Positions 10,762 to 20,189 of a DNA stretch of 64,000 nt are shown one piece after another; the first letter of the stretch is position 1; each line of letters begins with the position of its first letter. A program made the position numbers and the translations under genes. The notes below the pieces were generated by a model. The model was given only the letters and a program-made list of their open reading frames with translations. It did no database searches and was not told the DNA's origin. Source of the DNA: Tillus elongatus. Its lineage: Eukaryota; Arthropoda; Insecta; Coleoptera; Cleridae. Location of the stretch: NCBI GenBank assembly GCA_964006375.1, contig OZ023264.1:172830295-172894294 (forward strand), written 5' to 3'.

Positions 10762-12439
10762 GTTCATTCTCTTCACCAGAGTAAAACCACAATTAGAAGA
10801 CCTAACAGACAATCCAGGCATACTGCCACGCAAACTGGGACAAGCCTTTTCAGAAAACGATAAATGGAGAATGATTCATATACATGACCTAAGACAACTA
10901 TACGACGACTTTAACAGACTAAAAACTTACTTTGACAACATAATAAGCGTAATGAATGCAGAATACAAATTAGAATACAAAAATTTTATTTTAACAATCA
11001 ATTTCACCATCAGCAATATTGATGACACATTTTATCGAATATTTCCAAGAACGATTAGGAACAAAAGAGGTATAATAAACGGACTAGGATCAATATTCAA
11101 ATCAATAACTGGGAACTTAGATGCAGATGACGGCGACAGAATATATAAAGCTCTTGAAATTTTGAGGAAAGATCAAAATCAAGTACATCAACTTTTTAGT
11201 TCACAGACATCCCTAATGATAGATGCTATAACAGAGTTCAATAAAACAATAGACAACCTGAACCATAACCAAAAAGCCATAGTAGCGAGAATCAACGATT
11301 TGGAATATACAATAGATAGTCTAAAAAGCGACCAACTAACAAATTTTCATAGAGTAAAACATTTGGAATTACTCACTCAAATCAGTTATTTGTTAAATAA
11401 TGTACTAAACATGATATTAACAACAGAAAATGCAATTACTTTTTCAAAATTGAACACGTATCATACGTCAATACTGAAACCAAAATTTATATCAAAAGAA
11501 TTAGAAAATATTGAAAACCATATCTCAAAATCAAGATTAATAACAAAATCCGACATTTCACTTTATGAAAAAATATTTAACATAAAAACCGTTCAAATTG
11601 ATTTTAAAATTATATTCCAAATAGATATACCCTTAGTAGACAAATCAGATTATATTTATTATCAATTGTATGCATTACCAGTCCCTAAAAATCCATATAC
11701 CTTCAGAATGATTGTCCCTAGAACCAAGTACCTAATCCTTAGCAGCAAACACTACGCTTACAGAAACGAAAAGTGTAGGAATCTAAAAGACCAGACATAC
11801 TTTTGTGAAAATGACAACCCGACAGCACTTAACGAAAACAACCCATGCGAAATTAAACTGATCAACTTCCAGAAACCGATAAACAATTGCAAGCAAGAAC
11901 TTGTCAAAATAACAAAAACAACAGTCTCTAAATATGGCAATACCCAATACATAATAGTGGCACCCGAAGAAACGAAAATTAAACTTAGCTGCGAAGAAAA
12001 TGAAGAAACCAAAATAATCAGCGGAACAAAACTGGCGACTCTGAAACCCAAATGCCAATTTATCATCAATAACGAAAGATTTAGTTCAGTACAAATGGCA
12101 TCGGAAACACAACAATCGTTCAATCTCCCAAACATCGAATTGGTAACAAATAAAGCACCCATATTCCCAGACAAATTACCAGAACTAAAATTAGAAAATG
12201 TCCAACTGCACGACTTGAACAATATCAAATCCCAGTTACAATCCATCAATGGCAAAATTCCAGGAACCATCGATTTGCCCATATACCACCCTAGTGTATG
12301 GACAATTATACTATACCTTGTGATAATAATAACAATAATCACAATAACTGCTAGATACTTCTGGCAAAAATCAAAAACGAAAACTGCTGACTCCAAACCA
12401 ATTACTGGATTCCCGATGACTATTCGGAACGAACCATAG
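10762..12439 (+). CDS. env: Env, F-like fusion glycoprotein, unit 1
   Basis: The exon opens at a predicted acceptor (10761/10762) and the first internal ATG is at 10871, giving 522 residues from that ATG. Counting from it, a furin-type site RNKR (63-66) precedes a GIINGLGSIFKSITG fusion-peptide-like segment, the hallmark of baculovirus-F-related errantiviral Env. A helical heptad-like region follows, then a cysteine-containing ectodomain, one membrane segment at about 476-496 and a short basic tail. Family knowledge says such proteins mediate membrane fusion; whether this one works is unknown. It differs from the unit 2 protein at three positions by my reading. Confidence 0.85.
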
Positions 12440-12451
12440 GCTTCGTTCTCT

Positions 12452-12463
12452 AAAGGATGGAGG
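12452..12463 (+). promoter_or_regulatory. Polypurine tract before LTR 2
   Basis: AAAGGATGGAGG lies immediately 5' of LTR 2, the expected site of plus-strand priming. The same tract precedes LTR 3 at 17580-17591. Confidence 0.75.
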
Positions 12464-12871
12464 AGATAACAATAGCCAACTCATACAATGTATATAAGAA
12501 GTACAGATCCCGATTCAACACCCAAGGTCGCTGACGAATGGGTTAATTAAAAGCAGCGCAATAAGAAGAATAGACTATTCATAAATGGGTAAACAACTAG
12601 ACCTTCAATTCAGCAACCAGCCACCTGCTAGGATCACCTTCAAGACTGCAACTTAGGTGGAAACCGCCTCTCGGTCCACGCCCCACCAGAGACTATATAT
12701 GGAAGTTACCAGACCACGGACGGACATTCCTACATTGTTATTGCTTGAGTCTCTTTTAACTTGTCATAATTTATATTTATCATTTTTTTTATTATTATTC
12801 ATAAGTATTTTATGTAACATTACTCAATAAATTCTTTTAAAAAGTCAAGTGTGTTAACAAGAAAGTTAACT
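12464..12871 (+). repeat. LTR 2 (shared middle LTR)
   Basis: 408 bp. It serves as the 3' LTR of unit 1 and the 5' LTR of unit 2, with no extra target duplication at either side. This is the signature of LTR-LTR recombination or unequal exchange, not of two separate insertions. Confidence 0.9.
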
Positions 12872-12967
12872 GGCGCAGTCGCAACGGATAGTGCTGAAGA
12901 ACCAAAAGTATATTGATTCTTTGCGTTTCAACGCTTAACAGCCAAAGAACCGATCAAGAGAGACGTC

Positions 12968-12996
12968 ATGAAGACAGCAGCAATAGCATCGATTCT
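12968..12996 (+). other. Env leader exon, unit 2 (predicted)
   Basis: Same leader ATG and GTAAGTT donor as unit 1, shifted by 5,128 bp. The acceptor ends at 15889. Confidence 0.65.
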
Positions 12997-13066
12997 GTAA
13001 GTTGTTTGCTTCCTTTATTTCCTATATATATATATACTGTATTTCCTCATATATTAAAAATATTAT

Positions 13067-14320
13067 ATGTCTGATAGCGATATTGATAATTTAGAACATT
13101 TGGAATATAGATTAAGAAATATTAGTATTGGCGAAATTGATATTGTAGAACAACCCGATATAAATAATTCTAATGTAAATATGGCAAATCAATTCCAAGA
13201 GTTTTACCTTAAAGCAATCCCCGAATTTAACGGACAACCTGAAAATGTAGGGAACTTCTTAAAAGCTTGTGATCTAGTAATGAACCAATTCTATGATGCA
13301 GATAATCCAAATTTATATCTAAACCATTTTCTATTAAATTATATTCAAACGAAACTAATTGCACAAGCCAGGTTAATTATTAACACTAAAATTATAAACA
13401 CATGGGTAGACTTAAGACGGGCAATTGTTGAGAACTTCACCGACCAGCGAGATGAAATTAGCTTACTAGGCGAATTATTAACATTGAAACAGAGACATAA
13501 CGAGGATGCCTTAGCGTTCAGTAATCGTTGCAGACACATTGAACAATTACTCATCTCTAATTTAATATCTAATGAACGTAACGAGGGAATTTTAGGATTA
13601 AAACAAAACATGTACAGACAACAGACACTGAAAGCGTTTATCGGTGGATTAAAAAACCCCCTCGGTATGGTGGTCAGATCCACTCGACCGGACAGCATAG
13701 AACAAGCTTTAAAATTTATATTTTCCGAGGAAAATTATGAATATAGGGACAGATTATTACAACGGTCAAATTTCAACAATAATAACAATAACAGGCACGA
13801 CAAACAACAAAAACCAGTTTTCCAAAGAAATACCCCAAATTTTAACAATATTCAATTTCAAAAACCCTTCCAACAACAAAATTATCGTGCACCTTTTAAC
13901 TATAATTTAAACAGACCCCAAATGTCTCACCCACAATTTCAGGGAAACCCTTCAAATCAATTCTCAATGAGAAGACCGACGTACAACCCTAATGACAATA
14001 CTAGAAGATATCCACAAGCTATGGATGTCGGCAGTAACAACACGAGACATACTAATTTCAGCCGACAACAACCCTCACAAAATAGACGAAACAATTTTCC
14101 TTCCAACAATTTTCAAAAAAGACAAAATTTCATACCAGAAGAAATAAACTATAACGAAACGAATAATTCTTTTCCTTTCAATGAATTAGAAAGAAGACAA
14201 CATTTCTTACCAGAAGAATTAAATTATGACGCAACATATAATGAACAATCACCCTCCGAATTATACGATGCACAGCATCAAAATTTTCCGATAGCAGGGA
14301 GCTCAAAAACAGAACCGTAA
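13067..14320 (+). CDS. gag: Errantivirus-like gag, unit 2
   Basis: Second copy of the 417-residue Gag, with identical protein sequence to the copy at 7939-9192. The absence of any difference over 1.25 kb contrasts with scattered differences in the 3' part of the unit, which suggests recent duplication or conversion of the 5' half. Confidence 0.88.
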   Translation: MSDSDIDNLEHLEYRLRNISIGEIDIVEQPDINNSNVNMANQFQEFYLKAIPEFNGQPENVGNFLKACDLVMNQFYDADNPNLYLNHFLLNYIQTKLIAQARLIINTKIINTWVDLRRAIVENFTDQRDEISLLGELLTLKQRHNEDALAFSNRCRHIEQLLISNLISNERNEGILGLKQNMYRQQTLKAFIGGLKNPLGMVVRSTRPDSIEQALKFIFSEENYEYRDRLLQRSNFNNNNNNRHDKQQKPVFQRNTPNFNNIQFQKPFQQQNYRAPFNYNLNRPQMSHPQFQGNPSNQFSMRRPTYNPNDNTRRYPQAMDVGSNNTRHTNFSRQQPSQNRRNNFPSNNFQKRQNFIPEEINYNETNNSFPFNELERRQHFLPEELNYDATYNEQSPSELYDAQHQNFPIAGSSKTEP

Positions 14321-15756
14321 TAGATATTAATAATTTTAACACAATATCCCAATTACCCTACGTAATAATAAAAGAACTACCCGGAAAAATACTGATCGAC
14401 TCAGGTAGTACTAAGAGCCTTTTAAACCCGTCCATAGCATATAACAACTTTTATAATAAGATTTACAATCACCCGTTTTTGATAAAAAGTTCGCATGGTT
14501 ACTCCCGCCATAATAATCGAGCCAGTATAATTTTAAACTCACTAACGGACAGTGAACAAGAGTTTTGCCTATTTGAATTTAACAAAAATTTCATAGGTCT
14601 TATTGGAATTGACTTTTTGATAAAAAATCAAGCGAACATTGATTTTAAAAACCAGAGACTCAATTTAAAAAATCGAAGCATTAAGATAAACTTCCCTGAT
14701 ACAAGGGATCATGAAGATAAGATGGGTAGTAATAGTAGTAGCAATAACAATCGGATAAGTAGGATCATCAAAGCAAATGATGAAATGAATCACCTTAACG
14801 TAAGTAATACAATAGACAGAAGCATTATTGCACTTGAACTCGACCTAGGAAAGCGTAATCAGCCATTAAATGATGACGATAGAAGGTTACAAAGAGTAAA
14901 TGACATAACAAAAATGTTCACCCACAATAAAGGTAAACGGGATCAAGTTTCATTAAACACATATGAATATCGTCGAAATAAAAATGTGAGTGATACGAGG
15001 ACGATACAAAAAGATATAACGAAGCAAATTCAAAATAAAGCAAATAGGATATTAAATAATTCTTACGATCACCAGAATTATAATAATAATTATACGGGGA
15101 GTGTACAAAAAAATATTACAGATAAAATTAGGTTAGATGTCTTGCACAAGCCTCGACAAAAAGCGAGCAATGCAGACAGTATAATGAAATATGTATATTC
15201 AATGTGTAAAGAACACAATAAAATCGACCAACCCGTTAAAATCGAAGAGTTTATCCCAAGTACAAAAGCACCTTGTTACAGGGCGGTTATTCCGAACAAA
15301 ATAAAATATACAGGCACCACGCAAAATGATAAGTTAAGTAATAATTTAATTCAGGTACAGGACGACCATCGGCAAATAGGTAAGGAACAAATTTCACAAA
15401 TAATAAAATCAAAAATCAATAACGAAAAGAAATTCTCACACGATAAGGTTTACAAGTCGGAAATAAATCCCGTAAATAATGAAACTCAATCAAGATTAAA
15501 TAATATAAATAAACAAGAGAAAATCATACATATAAACGACAATGAAATTAACGACGCAATCGGGTTATTTCACGGAAGTAAATTAAATCACATAAATGCT
15601 AAAGAAACATATTTAAGGATGAAAACTAAATTTAATTTTCCAAAAATGAAACAAAAAATAAAATCTTTTATTAGAGCTTGCCAATATTGCAATAACGAAA
15701 AAAATAACTCGTTCCAACTAAATAGATTAAACAAACAGTCCGATTATATCACCTAG
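14311..15756 (+). CDS. pol: Truncated pol, unit 2
   Basis: Same layout as unit 1: retropepsin (DSGS), Asn/Lys-rich linker, integrase HHCC finger, and no RT, RNase H or integrase core. Two replacements are visible against unit 1 (Val to Leu and Asn to Lys in the linker near 15140-15165). The shared deletion shows that it predates the tandem arrangement. Confidence 0.8.
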   Translation, partial: RTVIDINNFNTISQLPYVIIKELPGKILIDSGSTKSLLNPSIAYNNFYNKIYNHPFLIKSSHGYSRHNNRASIILNSLTDSEQEFCLFEFNKNFIGLIGIDFLIKNQANIDFKNQRLNLKNRSIKINFPDTRDHEDKMGSNSSSNNNRISRIIKANDEMNHLNVSNTIDRSIIALELDLGKRNQPLNDDDRRLQRVNDITKMFTHNKGKRDQVSLNTYEYRRNKNVSDTRTIQKDITKQIQNKANRILNNSYDHQNYNNNYTGSVQKNITDKIRLDVLHKPRQKASNADSIMKYVYSMCKEHNKIDQPVKIEEFIPSTKAPCYRAVIPNKIKYTGTTQNDKLSNNLIQVQDDHRQIGKEQISQIIKSKINNEKKFSHDKVYKSEINPVNNETQSRLNNINKQEKIIHINDNEINDAIGLFHGSKLNHINAKETYLRMKTKFNFPKMKQKIKSFIRACQYCNNEKNNSFQLNRLNKQSDYIT

Positions 15757-15889
15757 CTTAGTCGAACCTAGATATTCGGATAATCGACAAACGAGACATG
15801 ACGTAAGAAACTGACTAATAAATCCATAATACTAAACGACAAAACTGACGAACAGACGATCACCAAACTAAGTAATCTTCACCTTGCAG

Positions 15890-17567
15890 GTTCATTCTCT
15901 TCACCAGAGTAAAACCACAATTAGAAGACCTAACAGACAATCCAGGCATACTGCCACGCAAACTGGGACAAGCCTTTTCAGAAAACGATAAATGGAGAAT
16001 GATTCATATACATGACCTAAGACAACTATACGACGACTTTAACAGACTAAAAACTTACTTTGACAACATAATAAGCGTAATGAATGCAGAATACAAATTA
16101 GAATACAAAAATTTTATTTTAACAATCAATTTCACCATCAGCAATATTGATGACACATTTTATCGAATATTTCCAAGAACGATTAGGAACAAAAGAGGTA
16201 TAATAAACGGACTAGGATCAATATTCAAATCAATAACTGGGAACTTAGATGCAGATGACGGCGACAGAATATATAAAGCTCTTGAAATTTTGAGGAAAGA
16301 TCAAAATCAAGTACATCAACTTTTTAGTTCACAGACATCCCTAATGATAGATGCTATAACAGAGTTCAATAAAACAATAGACAACCTGAACCATAACCAA
16401 GAAGCCATAGTAGCGAGAATAAACGATTTGGAATATACAATAGATAGTCTAAAAAGCGACCAACTAACAAATTTTCATAGAGTAAAACATTTGGAATTAC
16501 TCACTCAAATCAGTTATTTGTTAAATAATGTACTAAACATGATATTAACAACAGAAAATGCAATTACTTTTTCAAAATTGAACACGTATCATACGTCAAT
16601 ACTGAAACCAAAATTTATATCAAAAGAATTAGAAAATATTGAAAACCATATCTCAAAATCAAGATTAATAACAAAATCCGACATTTCACTTTATGAAAAA
16701 ATATTTAACATAAAAACCGTTCAAATTGATTTTAAAATTATATTCCAAATAGATATACCCTTAGTAGACAAATCAGATTATATTTATTATCAATTGTATG
16801 CATTACCAGTCCCTAAAAATCCATATACCTTCAGAATGATTGTCCCTAGAACCCAGTACCTAATCCTTAGCAGCAAACACTACGCTTACAGAAACGAAAA
16901 GTGTAGGAATCTAAAAGACCAGACATACTTTTGTGAAAATGACAACCCGACAGCACTTAACGAAAACAACCCATGCGAAATTAAACTGATCAACTTCCAG
17001 AAACCGATAAACAATTGCAAGCAAGAACTTGTCAAAATAACAAAAACAACAGTCTCTAAATATGGCAATACCCAATACATAATAGTGGCACCCGAAGAAA
17101 CGAAAATCAAACTTAGCTGCGAAGAAAATGAAGAAACCAAAATAATCAGCGGAACAAAACTGGCGACTCTGAAACCCAAATGCCAACTTATCATCAATAA
17201 CGAAAGATTTAGTTCAGTACAAATGGCATCGGAAACACAACAATCGTTCAATCTCCCAAACATCGAATTGGTAACAAATAAAGCACCCATATTCCCAGAC
17301 AAATTACCAGAACTAAAATTAGAAAATGTCCAACTGCACGACTTGAACAATATCAAATCCCAGTTACAATCCATCAATGGCAAAATTCCAGGAACCATCG
17401 ATTTGCCCATATACCACCCTAGTGTATGGACAATTATACTATACCTTGTGATAATAATAACAATAATCACAATAACTGCAAGATACTTCTGGCAAAAATC
17501 AAAAACGAAAACTGCTGACTCCAAACCAATTACTGGATTCCCGATGACTATTCGGAACGAACCATAG
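15890..17567 (+). CDS. env: Env, F-like fusion glycoprotein, unit 2
   Basis: Full-length open frame with the RNKR cleavage site, fusion-peptide-like segment and C-terminal membrane span, as in unit 1. Three replacements are seen (Lys/Glu, Lys/Gln, Phe/Leu) along with a few silent changes. Long minus-strand frames across this region are shadows of the low-GC codons. Confidence 0.85.
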
Positions 17568-17591
17568 GCTTCGTTCTCTAAAGGATGGAGG

Positions 17592-17999
17592 AGATAACAA
17601 TAGCCAACTCATACAATGTATATAAGAAGTACAGATCCCGATTCAACACCCAAGGTCGCTGACGAATGGGTTAATTAAAAGCAGCGCAATAAGAAGAATA
17701 GACTATTCATAAATGGGTAAACAACTAGACCTTCAATTCAGCAACCAGCCACCTGCTAGGATCACCTTCAAGACTGCAACTTAGGTGGAAACCGCCTCTC
17801 GGTCCACGCCCCACCAGAGACTATATATGGAAGTTACCAGACCACGGACGGACATTCCTACATTGTTATTGCTTGAGTCTCTTTTAACTTGTCATAATTT
17901 ATATTTATCATTTTTTTAATTATTATTCATAAGTATTTTATGTAACATTACTCAATAAATTCTTTTAAAAAGTCAAGTGTGTTAACAAGAAAGTTAACT
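17592..17999 (+). repeat. LTR 3 of the retroviral tandem
   Basis: 408 bp. One T-to-A difference from LTRs 1 and 2 is visible in the T-run near 17914-17918. It is followed directly by the CGCG duplication. Confidence 0.9.
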
Positions 18000-18224
18000 C
18001 GCGAAATCAGCCGGAGTGTCCTGTATTGTCATTATAAAGTATTCGGTTTAAAGCTCGGAGACTGATGGCGCTGGGCTCTGACAGTAACACAGAACCAGTA
18101 ATAGCCGTTTTTTAACCTGCACTTACCATAATCTGCATCGGAATATGTTTCCATTTTCTAATACCTACAAAACTACAAACTATTTTTTCTTTCGAAAGAA
18201 CATAGAATTAGTAAATTTACTATT

Positions 18225-18335
18225 ATTTTGAAAACATCGATGTTTTCCAACATCGATAGTTTCCAGCCGATGTTTTTCCTGCCATCGATAGTAGGTTTCG
18301 ATGATAAACATCGATGTTAACCTCGATGTTTTAAG
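18225..18335. repeat. Right hAT subterminal CATCGATG repeats
   Basis: CATCGATG-type palindromes and degenerate versions precede the right inverted repeat, mirroring 2715-2825. Confidence 0.7.
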
Positions 18336-18352
18336 AAATGTGCCCATCCCTA

Positions 18353-18829
18353 ATCTGAAGCAAACAAGAATATGAGTCTTTGAATAGATAAGATGAAAAT
18401 GTAAATTCACCTTATGTAAAAGAAACATATCATCAGGAGCTTCATCAATAAATTTTCTAATTTGTTCCGGGGTTAGAGTGGAAGACTTCTTTGCTTGAAA
18501 TCATTCGGAATTTCTTTTTAAAACTATCGTAGTTTGCCATAATTTTCCAGATCAACGTCATGGTTTATTCTTAACATAGATTTAATTATTGAACAGAATG
18601 ACCATAATGAGGATGGTTTGTATTTTGCACTTAATTCAGCGAAATAGGTCAGCAGAACTTGTTCGGAAAATGAATTTGCGTTCTTTCGAAGACGCCATTC
18701 GTTGAAGGTTGCGTACGTTTTATTATAAATAGATTTTGATGTTTCCGGTAGCAAGGTAGATGTTGTTGTTGCAGCTAATTCCACAATTTCTGGAAGTGTA
18801 CAAGTAAAAGACTCTTCATTATCATCCAT
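18353..18829 (-). pseudogene. Crypton-like tyrosine recombinase, N-terminal half
   Basis: Starts MDDNEES at 18829 and encodes the helical core-binding domain (LPETSKSIYNKTY.TFNEWR..., LLTYFAELS.KYKPSSLWS), typical of this recombinase family. Two frameshifts near 18490-18530 break the frame; homologous residues resume as LTPEQIRKFIDEAPDDMFLLHK. A 56-bp intron (18355-18410, GTGAAT...TTGCTTCAG) then leads to the exon that now begins at 2690, beyond the hAT insertion. The hAT target site spans the AG/AT acceptor. Together the halves describe one broken gene. Confidence 0.8.
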
Positions 18830-19249
18830 CTCAATACAAATACATAAATACTATGCATTTGACACTGACAGTTTTGAGTTTGTCTACTTTGTTTCCATAG
18901 TATTATTTAATTTTGGTAATTTTGAAATTGGAGAGCAAGAGGGAATAATGACTATTAATCCCTCGACGTTATTCTCTTAGGGATTAATATATGATATTAT
19001 ACCTGCAAAAACTACAAGTACAATACATTATATATTAGTCGTAGATAAAAAATATTATAAAATTTTTATAAGACATTCGGTATTAGGTAATCAATATTAA
19101 TTACAAATTATAAAATTAACTTTTGAGTCATGTGGAAAAAATTATGCGGTAAATTTGCAGATTAACTCCCGAACGCTTTTCAAAAATTTTGTTTTAGAAA
19201 CATACCTAGGAATGCACCAACCACGTGAAAATTTTCTTGTTTACCACCC

Positions 19250-19435
19250 CCAAAGAAGCTACGGGACCAGGAGTGAATAGGGGTGCTGGGCGGGGTAGTG
19301 AAAAGGAAATATGAGCAGAAAATGCGAAGAAAACGGCTTGAAAGCTGTCTTTTTCACATCCCGAAGCCATACTCCCCCTAAACCCTGCCTACCCCGCACA
19401 GCACCCCTATTCGTGCCAGGTCCTTCCTTAAGGGG
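19250..19435. repeat. GC-rich dispersed repeat with internal inverted arms
   Basis: The block beginning GGGACCAGGAGTGAATAGG recurs in the same orientation near 44087-44165. Within this copy a segment of about 38 bp (19262-19300) is repeated inverted at about 19385-19430. The minus-strand 160-residue frame here and its plus-strand partners look like chance frames in GC-rich sequence. A C-run lies at 19524-19535. Confidence 0.5.
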
Positions 19436-19783
19436 TATGAACAAGAAATTTTTCTTGTGGTTTATGCAACGAAGGTGGTTATATGCACGCGAGAGGGGAA
19501 GGAAAATCCCTACGTCAAAGCACCCCCCCCCCCGACCAAAATAGAACGCCAGAGGAAGGAAAACCCATATAAGTGGCAAAGTATGTACAGAAAAAGAGAA
19601 CATCCCATAGCAAATACCGTGAAACAATCGAAATATACAAAAGAGATCAACAAATTTACACATTTGCATCTCAGGCAAATGATATAGGTCCGGCCCTTGT
19701 GTAAACAACCTGTGACATTGTAATTTAACAGCCTTCGACATTGCAATTTCTTCATTGCAAAAACAACATAGAGAACAAATAAC

Positions 19784-20180
19784 ATGTCACCTAGCTGTAA
19801 CAGTCACTTCAGTAGTATCATCCCTAATCTAAGAAAACAGTCTATTTACAAAGAACTGTTGCTTCCTTGGTACTTGTCTACGACACTTAACAGAATTATC
19901 ATAGGCCATGGTGCTTTTAAGTCTCATTTGTATAAAATAAAAGTTGAAGATAATCCATTGCTCATGCGACAATACCAGCCCAGCTGATTTAAATCATTTG
20001 ATTTTTTCCTGTATTATACATCATGAACAAAGAAAAATATTATTTTGTAATTTGATAGAATACAATATTTCCTTTCCACTTGATGTGACATCACTTATGT
20101 ATGAAGCTGTTTGTAATACAAGTGTCATGGTAGCTTTCATGTGTTTTGTTGAAGGCTCTAAGTTAGCTTGGTTTATATAG
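19784..20180 (+). pseudogene. LINE pol C-terminal fragment
   Basis: Two overlapping frames carry the tail found after RNase H in R1/I/Jockey-type retrotransposons: TTLNRIIIGHGAFKSHLYKIK in part, then CSCDNTSPADLNHLIFSC after a frameshift near 19944-19960. The Cys-x-Cys and HLIF-x-C residues of the terminal knuckle are kept. It is 5' truncated, with no RT or endonuclease nearby. It may belong to the same family as the RNase H piece at 36700-37025. Confidence 0.6.
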
Positions 20181-20189
20181 CTCTTAGTA

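Larger units (their letters stand above)
7336..17999 (+). mobile_element. Tandem errantivirus-like endogenous retrovirus (LTR-int-LTR-int-LTR)
   Basis: Three 408-bp LTRs separate two internal regions with an exact 5,128-bp period. The whole block is flanked once by CGCG (7332-7335 and 18000-18003), a 4-bp duplication typical of Gypsy/errantivirus integrase. LTR ends are AGATAAC...GTTAACT, close to the AGTTA...TAACT ends of errantiviruses. A tRNA-Ser-like primer site and a purine tract lie at the expected places. Each unit has open gag, a shrunken pol and an open env. RT, RNase H and the integrase core are missing from both, so any mobility would need enzymes from another element. Confidence 0.9.
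2697..18352. mobile_element. hAT-type DNA transposon (non-autonomous), enlarged by nested insertions
   Basis: The left end begins TAGGGATGGGCAC and the right end is its inverse GTGCCCATCCCTA. Both are flanked by the 8-bp direct repeat ATCTGAAG (2689-2696 and 18353-18360). An 8-bp duplication with TAGGG-type ends is characteristic of the hAT superfamily. Many CATCGATG/AACATCGATGTT copies crowd both subterminal regions (2715-2820 and 18225-18330), as expected for transposase-binding sites. No transposase ORF remains. Without the nested 3076-6186 element and the retroviral tandem, the backbone is only about 1.9 kb. Confidence 0.85.

Noticed and set aside
11758..12396. 212-residue minus-strand frame opposite env (and its copy at 16886-17524)
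   Set aside because: A shadow of the env gene: it lies entirely inside a well-supported plus-strand coding region.
19259..19741. 160-residue minus-strand frame
   Set aside because: No recognisable domain; it overlaps a dispersed repeat with a C-run and inverted arms.
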